From Chromatiales bacterium (GTDB lineage Bacteria > Pseudomonadota > Gammaproteobacteria > UBA6429), in assembly GCA_027076405.1 (NCBI GenBank), contig JALTJN010000424.1:1-12333 (forward strand): a stretch of DNA of 12,333 nucleotides, in the 5' to 3' direction. The translations under genes and the position numbers were made by a program. Of this stretch, positions 7,351-12,333 are shown one piece after another (within the stretch, counting starts at the first letter, position 1; every line of letters starts with the position of its first letter). The notes below the pieces were generated by a model. That model searched no databases and was not told where the DNA came from. It saw nothing but the letters and a program-made list of their open reading frames with translations.

Positions 7351-8691
7351 TTACGCCTCGGCAATCTGAACACTATTTGGCAGATAGACCTGCGCCCATA
7401 TTCGTACCGGCCGCCTTCTGAAAACACTAAAGACAACGGCATCTTCTATCACATCAACAAACTCTACAGTTTGGTCTGGAATTATAGGCCGTGTCAATTG
7501 AAGCTGAATGGAATAACTGCCCTCGTTTAAAGGAAGCTTTGTTTTATAGATAACAATATACTTACCTGATTTTTTTGTTTGCAATAATTCATGCCCAGCC
7601 AATCTCAAACTAGCACCAATAATAAGATTTTTTTTCTCATCCGCGATGAAGTAATTACAAGAGACCTCTTCTTCAAAATATGCTTCAAAATATATTGCAA
7701 TACTTACTTGCTGATTAAAATCAACATTTACAATTGGCTGCCCTTCTTCATCCAGCAATTCCGCAAACGTGATTTTTGCTTTACCATTACCATAACGGTG
7801 TATTGCCGCATGTTCATTAAATATTGCAGACTTTTTAAATACTAACCCATCAATTTTATCATTTGTAAACGGCAGCTTACTTTCACTTATTTGAGAAGAG
7901 CTACGCGTGGATAATGACTCTTTTTCGACATCAGCATTTGCACCTTCCCTCATATCACGTATATATTGTTCAGCTATCTCTGATGCTTTACCGATAGCTT
8001 TAACATTACCTGAATCGAGATATACACACCTTGAACACAGACTTTTTACCGTACCAATATCATGACTGACAAATAAAACTGTTGTTCCATTTTCCTTTAT
8101 TCGGTTGATAGCGGTCATACATTTAGCCTGGAAATTAATATCACCTACAGACAGAGCCTCATCTACTATTAATATCTCTGGCTCAACGTTTATTGCTACC
8201 GAGAAAGCCAGCCTCACATACATGCCGCTTGAATAAGTTTTTACAGGTTGATCTATAAATTCACCTATATTCGAAAACGCTACAATATCTGCATATTTGT
8301 CATCAATTTCCTTCTTACTTAATCCTAATATTGCCGCATTCATATAGACATTTTCACGCCCTGTAAACTCACCATTAAAGCCTGCTCCCAACTCTAACAA
8401 AGCAGCTACTCGCCCATTTACCTCTACATCACCCACCGTTGGAGCCAATGTACCACAAATCATTTGCAACAAAGTCGACTTACCTGCACCGTTACGCCCA
8501 ATAACCCCTACAGTTTCACCTTTTTTTATTTCAAAGGATACATTTTCAAGCGCCCTAAACTCTTTATAATATTGCTTTCGACGCCCAAAAACACTCTGCT
8601 TAAGGCGATCCAATGGTTTATCATAAATTTGATAAAACTTGCTCATATTTTTTACTGATATTGCTATATCAGAGCACATCAGAAAACCCAT
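7351..8691 (-). CDS. wzt: Wzt: O-antigen ABC exporter ATPase with C-terminal carbohydrate-binding domain
   Basis: ATPase subunit that powers Wzm to move undecaprenyl-linked polysaccharide across the inner membrane. The nucleotide-binding domain (about 5-250) carries Walker A GRNGAGKST (65-73), the signature YSSGM (153-157) followed by YVRLAFS, Walker B ILIVDEAL (173-180) and the H-loop H210. GAGFNGEFTGRENVYMNA (102-119) is typical of polysaccharide exporters. A linker (about 250-280) leads to a C-terminal beta-rich domain (about 281-430, starting near RYGNGKAKITFAEL) of the Wzt_C type. In characterised systems such as E. coli O9a this domain binds the capped non-reducing end and so permits export. 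At 446 aa the length fits full Wzt with this domain. The start could be ATG 8691 (no clear ribosome site) or ATG 8679 (MCSDIAISV, closer to usual Wzt starts); both overlap the wzm stop. Confidence 0.96.
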   Translation of the reverse strand: MGFLMCSDIAISVKNMSKFYQIYDKPLDRLKQSVFGRRKQYYKEFRALENVSFEIKKGETVGVIGRNGAGKSTLLQMICGTLAPTVGDVEVNGRVAALLELGAGFNGEFTGRENVYMNAAILGLSKKEIDDKYADIVAFSNIGEFIDQPVKTYSSGMYVRLAFSVAINVEPEILIVDEALSVGDINFQAKCMTAINRIKENGTTVLFVSHDIGTVKSLCSRCVYLDSGNVKAIGKASEIAEQYIRDMREGANADVEKESLSTRSSSQISESKLPFTNDKIDGLVFKKSAIFNEHAAIHRYGNGKAKITFAELLDEEGQPIVNVDFNQQVSIAIYFEAYFEEEVSCNYFIADEKKNLIIGASLRLAGHELLQTKKSGKYIVIYKTKLPLNEGSYSIQLQLTRPIIPDQTVEFVDVIEDAVVFSVFRRRPVRIWAQVYLPNSVQIAEA

Positions 8692-9496
8692 TACGTGTTT
8701 TTTGAAACCAAACTAACCCTACCCACGCCACAAATAAGCTCACAATATATGCAATAATTAAGCCCGACCAATTTGGCATATCTCCCCACATCAACACACC
8801 CCTTGCTTGCTCAATAACAAAAGTTAATGGGTTAATATACATGATGGTTTGGTAGGGTTCTGGCAATCTAGATGCCGGATAAAATATTGGTGACATAAAC
8901 AATAATATAGTGGTTAATACTCCAGTCATTTGCCCTATATCTCTTATGTATACACCTAACGATGCGAGTACCCAAGAAACCCCCAATGAAAACAAAACTA
9001 AAGGTAAAAGGATCAGCGGAAAAAAAATTGCAGTCCATTGAAATGCTTGATTAACCACAAGATAAAACAACGCCCACACCACTACGCTAATAATAGAGTG
9101 GAACAGCGTTGAACCCACAACCACCCAAGACAACACTTCTAGTGGGAAAGCAACTTTTTTAACATAACTGATATTTCTTAACATTAACGATGGAGAGCTA
9201 TTCATACTTTCCGACAAAACTCCATGCATAATCATTCCAATAAAAAGAACAAGTGCAAATTCGGTTTTACTATCTGAACCCACATTCCATTTAGCCTGAA
9301 AAACAGTACTAAAGACCAATGTATAAACAGCTAGCATTATCAATGGATTAAAAAATGACCAGGCAATGCCAAGCATCGAACCACGATATCGCCCAACGAC
9401 TTCACGCTTAGTCATTTGATAAATCAAACTTCGATTACGTAGAAAACTATTCAATATTTCAAATATTGTAATACCGTGCCGTGCATTAGGGTTCAT
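8669..9496 (-). CDS. wzm: Wzm: O-antigen ABC-2 type exporter permease
   Basis: Inner-membrane partner of Wzt, forming the channel for lipid-linked polysaccharide. The N-terminal cytoplasmic part contains the coupling region KREVVGRYRGSMLGIAWSFF, and about six hydrophobic segments follow: near PLIMLAVYTLVFSTVF, FALVLFIGMIMHGVL, WVVVGSTLFHSIISVVVWAL, FFPLILLPLVLFSLGVSWVL, GVLTTILLFMSPIFYP, and the final span ending before WFQKTRNGFSDVL. NISYVKKVAFPLEVL and NPLTFVIEQAR are conserved motifs of the family. The ATG at 9496 gives 275 aa and forms an ATGA overlap with the rmlD stop; GAGGAG five bases upstream fixes this start. A GTG at 9514 would add six residues but lies upstream of that ribosome site. 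The 3' end overlaps wzt, as expected for a paired transporter. Confidence 0.96.
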   Translation of the reverse strand: MNPNARHGITIFEILNSFLRNRSLIYQMTKREVVGRYRGSMLGIAWSFFNPLIMLAVYTLVFSTVFQAKWNVGSDSKTEFALVLFIGMIMHGVLSESMNSSPSLMLRNISYVKKVAFPLEVLSWVVVGSTLFHSIISVVVWALFYLVVNQAFQWTAIFFPLILLPLVLFSLGVSWVLASLGVYIRDIGQMTGVLTTILLFMSPIFYPASRLPEPYQTIMYINPLTFVIEQARGVLMWGDMPNWSGLIIAYIVSLFVAWVGLVWFQKTRNGFSDVL

Positions 9497-10380
9497 TCCA
9501 ACTCCTCTATACACAGAGCCAACACACTCTTCCAGTCAGACATTACCAGTCCGAACTCACTTTCCAATTTATTCAGTCTCAACTGTGAATTCATCGGCCG
9601 CTTAGCCGGCGTAGGGTATTCAACAGTGGTTATGGCTTTAAAATTTTTAATTTTTAATGAGGTATCGGATATTTTACTAGCCGATCTTATTATTTCGTCA
9701 GCAAAACCGTACCAACTTGTACAGTTAGATGAAGTAAGGTGATAGATGTCAGAAGAAAAAGTAGTCTCCTGTCTTTTTTTCATAGCAGAAAGCACACAAA
9801 TAGAGGTGGTTTCTGCAATTAATCTTGCCGATGTCGGTGAACCAGTTTGGTCTGAAACAATACCTAACTCATCCCTTTCTTTAGCAAGTTTTAAAATTGA
9901 TAACAAAAAATTATGACCTCTAGAAGCATACACCCAAGAAGTTCGAAAGATTAAATAATCACAACCGGACGACTGAATTGCCTGCTCACCCGCAAGTTTT
10001 GTACTCCCATACACATTAATAGGATTCGGCTTATCAATTTCATCATAAGCAGTTTTTTTACTCCCATCGAAGACGTAGTCTGTAGAATAATGTACCAGCA
10101 ATGCATTAATTTTTAACGCCTCTTCAGCCAGCACTCCAGGGGCTACGGCATTAATTATATTTGCTAATTCTTCCTCACTCTCCGCTTTATCAACAGCAGT
10201 GTAAGCAACAGCGTTTACGATTACATCGGGATTTTCATCTGCAATAATTCTGCGCAGCTCATCCGGATTTGAAAAGTCTGCACTATTTCTATCAAGTGCG
10301 ACGACCTCACCTAACGGCATCAAAGTTCGATTTAATTCCCAGCCAACCTGGCCGTTTTTACCAAACAATAAAATTTTCAT
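9493..10380 (-). CDS. rmlD: RmlD: dTDP-4-dehydrorhamnose reductase
   Basis: Final step of dTDP-L-rhamnose synthesis: NAD(P)H reduction of dTDP-4-keto-L-rhamnose at C4. It is an SDR-fold protein with the cofactor-binding glycine motif G7-x-x-G10-x-x-G13 (GKNGQVG), NAVAYTAVDKAE (56-67), STDYVFDG (99-106), and the catalytic Y124/K128 pair in YGSTK with T100 ahead of it; FRTSWVY (145-151) is also typical. The 295-residue length is normal for the family. The ATG at 10380 overlaps the rmlC stop as ATGA, and its own stop overlaps the wzm start in the same way, so rhamnose synthesis and export are translationally linked. No strong Shine-Dalgarno precedes it, consistent with coupled re-initiation. Confidence 0.97.
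   Translation of the reverse strand: MKILLFGKNGQVGWELNRTLMPLGEVVALDRNSADFSNPDELRRIIADENPDVIVNAVAYTAVDKAESEEELANIINAVAPGVLAEEALKINALLVHYSTDYVFDGSKKTAYDEIDKPNPINVYGSTKLAGEQAIQSSGCDYLIFRTSWVYASRGHNFLLSILKLAKERDELGIVSDQTGSPTSARLIAETTSICVLSAMKKRQETTFSSDIYHLTSSNCTSWYGFADEIIRSASKISDTSLKIKNFKAITTVEYPTPAKRPMNSQLRLNKLESEFGLVMSDWKSVLALCIEELE
9502..9507 (-). promoter_or_regulatory. Ribosome binding site for wzm
   Basis: On the minus strand this reads GAGGAG, five bases before the ATG at 9496. It lies inside the last codons of rmlD and decides the wzm start against the upstream GTG at 9514. Confidence 0.8.
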
Positions 10381-10922
10381 TTGAACACATCTGATTTTTT
10401 AAATGATACTCCTTGCGCATCTTTTTCTGAGACTAAAGGAGCAGCGTCGTACTGCCAGTCGATTGCCAGATCTGCATCATCCCAACGAATACAACGCTCA
10501 TATTCAGGCGCATAATAATCTGTGGTTTTATATAGAAACTCGGCTGTTTCCGACAATACAACAAAGCCATGAGCAAAACCTTGCGGCACCCAAAACTGAC
10601 GTTTATTCTCTGCTGAAAGATTGACACCCGTCCATTGCCCAAATGCCTCAGAAGACCTTCTCAGGTCGACTGCCACATCAAAAACCTCACCATCTGTAAC
10701 GCGCACCAACTTTCCCTGAGGCTGTTTTATCTGATAATGCAATCCACGCAAAACACCTTTTGAAGATTTCGAATGATTATCTTGTACGAAATTAACGTTA
10801 AGCCCCGTTGCTTCTTCAAATGCTTTTTTATTAAAACTTTCATAAAAAAATCCGCGCTCATCGCCGAAAACTTGTGGTTCTATTATTAACACATCAGGAA
10901 TATTTGTTGGGGTGACTTTCAT
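10377..10922 (-). CDS. rmlC: RmlC: dTDP-4-dehydrorhamnose 3,5-epimerase
   Basis: Cupin-fold epimerase that inverts C3 and C5 of dTDP-4-keto-6-deoxy-D-glucose, giving the L-rhamno form. Visible are FGDERGFFYESF (19-30), FVQDNHSKSSKGVLRGLHYQ (45-64) containing the catalytic histidine H62, GEVFDVAVDLR (78-88), WVPQGFAHGFVVLSE (111-125) and FLYKTTDYYAPE (129-140) with the conserved active-site tyrosine. The 181-residue length is typical. The ATG at 10922 shares one base with the rmlA stop (TGATG) and the stop overlaps the rmlD start. Nothing is missing from the active site. Confidence 0.97.
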   Translation of the reverse strand: MKVTPTNIPDVLIIEPQVFGDERGFFYESFNKKAFEEATGLNVNFVQDNHSKSSKGVLRGLHYQIKQPQGKLVRVTDGEVFDVAVDLRRSSEAFGQWTGVNLSAENKRQFWVPQGFAHGFVVLSETAEFLYKTTDYYAPEYERCIRWDDADLAIDWQYDAAPLVSEKDAQGVSFKKSDVFK

Positions 10923-11809
10923 CAGTTAAGCAAACCCTCATTTGCACGCCGAAGTAAATACTGACCATATTGATTTTTCTTTAATGGCTGCGCTAACTCA
11001 ATCAGCTTTTCTTTACTGATATTCCCCATTTCAAAAGCAATTTCTTCGATACACGCCACTTTTAAACCTTGTCTTTTTTCTATTGTTTGAATAAAGTTTG
11101 ACGCCTCTAGTAAGCTTTCATGTGTGCCTGTATCCAGCCAGGCATAACCACGCCCCATAAGTTCAACTTTGAGGCCTCCCTGCTCAAGGTATTTCTGGTT
11201 TACCGTTGTTATTTCTAGCTCACCTCTTTCTGATGGTGTTATATTTTTTGCAATCTCAATCACGCTGTTGGGATAAAAGTATAACCCAACTACTGCATGG
11301 TTACTTTTAGGCTTTTCTGGCTTTTCTTCCAGGCTCAAGACATTTCCATTTGCATCAAACTCAGCCACACCGTATCGTTCCGGGTCTTTAACATAGTATC
11401 CAAATACCGTTGCTTTTTTTTCATTCTGAACATTAGCTATCGAATTCGACAACATGGTTATCAAGCCTTGCCCATAAAAAATATTGTCACCCAGTATCAA
11501 ACAAACATCGTCATCACCAATAAAGTCCTCTCCCAATATAAATGCCTGAGCTAAACCATCTGGAGAGGGCTGCTCGACAAAAGAAAACTTCATCCCTATA
11601 TTGCTACCATCACCCAACAAATTTTGAAACTGCGGTAAATCATGCGGCGTAGATATAATTAACACGTCTGTAATCCCTGCCAACATCAATACAGACAAGG
11701 GGTAATAAATCATCGGTTTATCATAAATAGGCGTTAACTGTTTACTTACCCCTTTTGTTATAGGATAAAGCCTTGTTCCAGAGCCACCCGCAAGTATGAT
11801 ACCTTTCAC
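10922..11809 (-). CDS. rmlA: RmlA: glucose-1-phosphate thymidylyltransferase
   Basis: First step of the pathway: dTTP plus glucose-1-phosphate gives dTDP-glucose and pyrophosphate. The nucleotidyltransferase signature [19 protein letters not shown] (6-24) leads, followed by [10 protein letters not shown] (29-38), the metal-binding [10 protein letters not shown] (104-113), [19 protein letters not shown] (161-179) and GELEITTVN (196-204), then [19 protein letters not shown] (219-237). At 295 aa it matches the short RmlA/RffH type. It starts with GTG at 11809, within a GTGA overlap with the rmlB stop; GAGGAA about six bases upstream supports this start. Its product feeds both the rhamnose branch and, probably, the amino-sugar branch encoded downstream. 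Confidence 0.97.
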   Translation of the reverse strand: MKGIILAGGSGTRLYPITKGVSKQLTPIYDKPMIYYPLSVLMLAGITDVLIISTPHDLPQFQNLLGDGSNIGMKFSFVEQPSPDGLAQAFILGEDFIGDDDVCLILGDNIFYGQGLITMLSNSIANVQNEKKATVFGYYVKDPERYGVAEFDANGNVLSLEEKPEKPKSNHAVVGLYFYPNSVIEIAKNITPSERGELEITTVNQKYLEQGGLKVELMGRGYAWLDTGTHESLLEASNFIQTIEKRQGLKVACIEEIAFEMGNISKEKLIELAQPLKKNQYGQYLLRRANEGLLN

Positions 11810-12333
11810 GCAACTTCCTCATTGGCGCCCAATCGCTCCCGCATGTAACTGCCATCTTGCACATGTTGGCACCACTGAGAATTATCTAAATACCATTGAA
11901 TCGTTTTTTCGATCCCGCTTTTAAATGTTTCCTGTGGTAGCCAACCTAAATCTCTGGCGATCTTACTGGCATCAATGGCATAACGTACATCATGACCCGG
12001 TCGATCTTTTACATAAGTAATTAGTTTTTCATAAGGCGAGTTATCAGCACTGGGTGCCAATTTATCAAGAATTGCACAGATGGTTTTTACTACCTCAAGG
12101 TTGGTTTTTTCGTTATGACCGCCGATATTATAGGTCTCCCCTAACTTGCCCGTTTCCAGTACCAACCTTAAAGCCATTGCGTGATCATCAACATATAACC
12201 AGTCACGTATCTGATCCCCTTTTCCGTAAATAGGCAAGGGCTTGCCTTCCAGGGCATTTAGTGTCACAAGTGGAATTAATTTTTCGGGGAATTGATACGG
12301 CCCGTAGTTATTGGAGCAATTGGTAATGACAAC
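11806..12333 (-). CDS. rmlB: RmlB: dTDP-glucose 4,6-dehydratase (C-terminal half, cut by the window edge)
   Basis: The open frame runs to the right edge, so only the last 175 residues of this roughly 350-residue enzyme are here; the NAD-binding N-terminus and the catalytic YxxxK lie outside. The enzyme oxidises and dehydrates dTDP-glucose to dTDP-4-keto-6-deoxyglucose, the branch point for rhamnose and amino-dideoxy sugars. The visible part begins [20 protein letters not shown], diagnostic of RmlB, and continues with [34 protein letters not shown] and [18 protein letters not shown]. The GTG at 12267 is internal valine, not a start. The C-terminus (GANEEVA) overlaps the rmlA GTG start. Confidence 0.96.
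   Translation of the reverse strand, partial: VVITNCSNNYGPYQFPEKLIPLVTLNALEGKPLPIYGKGDQIRDWLYVDDHAMALRLVLETGKLGETYNIGGHNEKTNLEVVKTICAILDKLAPSADNSPYEKLITYVKDRPGHDVRYAIDASKIARDLGWLPQETFKSGIEKTIQWYLDNSQWCQHVQDGSYMRERLGANEEVA

Noticed and set aside
10433..10642. Second minus-strand frame inside rmlC
   Set aside because: It is an out-of-frame reading of the intact rmlC gene with no family features.

Overview
The window is a block of minus-strand genes for making and exporting a cell-surface polysaccharide, most likely the O-antigen of a Gram-negative bacterium. All credible genes point the same way, so transcription runs from the right edge (12333) to the left edge (1). The AT-rich sequence, the gammaproteobacterial style of the Rml and Wzm/Wzt proteins, and the ABC-transporter route suggest a gammaproteobacterium, possibly marine. 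That assignment is inference: no rRNA or core housekeeping gene is present.

Right part (about 8669-12333): the dTDP-L-rhamnose genes in the order rmlB (cut by the right edge), rmlA, rmlC, rmlD, followed directly by wzm, the membrane half of an ABC-2 polysaccharide exporter. Middle (7351-8691): wzt, the exporter ATPase, with a C-terminal domain of the type that reads a chemical mark on the chain end. From rmlB to wzt every stop overlaps the next start, so this is one translationally coupled block.

Left part (5-7275): after wzt the spacing opens and the genes become more AT-rich and more variable. They are a short unrecognised ORF that may be a remnant, a DegT/DnrJ/EryC1/StrS sugar aminotransferase, a polysaccharide pyruvyl transferase family protein, a WbqC-family protein, a small PurN-like formyltransferase, and a 1001-residue protein with three GT-A (GT2-type) glycosyltransferase domains. 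The pyruvyl transferase, WbqC and formyltransferase genes are again joined by stop/start overlaps.

How they fit together (inference): RmlA and RmlB make dTDP-4-keto-6-deoxyglucose. RmlC and RmlD turn part of it into dTDP-L-rhamnose, and the aminotransferase may divert part into an amino-dideoxy sugar that WbqC and/or the formyltransferase then acylates. The three-domain glycosyltransferase adds several sugars, the pyruvyl transferase family protein may add a ketal, and Wzm/Wzt exports the finished, probably end-capped chain. No Wzx flippase or Wzy polymerase is present here, which fits the ABC-transporter pathway. The least understood part is the aminotransferase / pyruvyl transferase / WbqC / formyltransferase set. 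There is no stretch above 300 bases without a gene; the longest spacers are about 75 bases.
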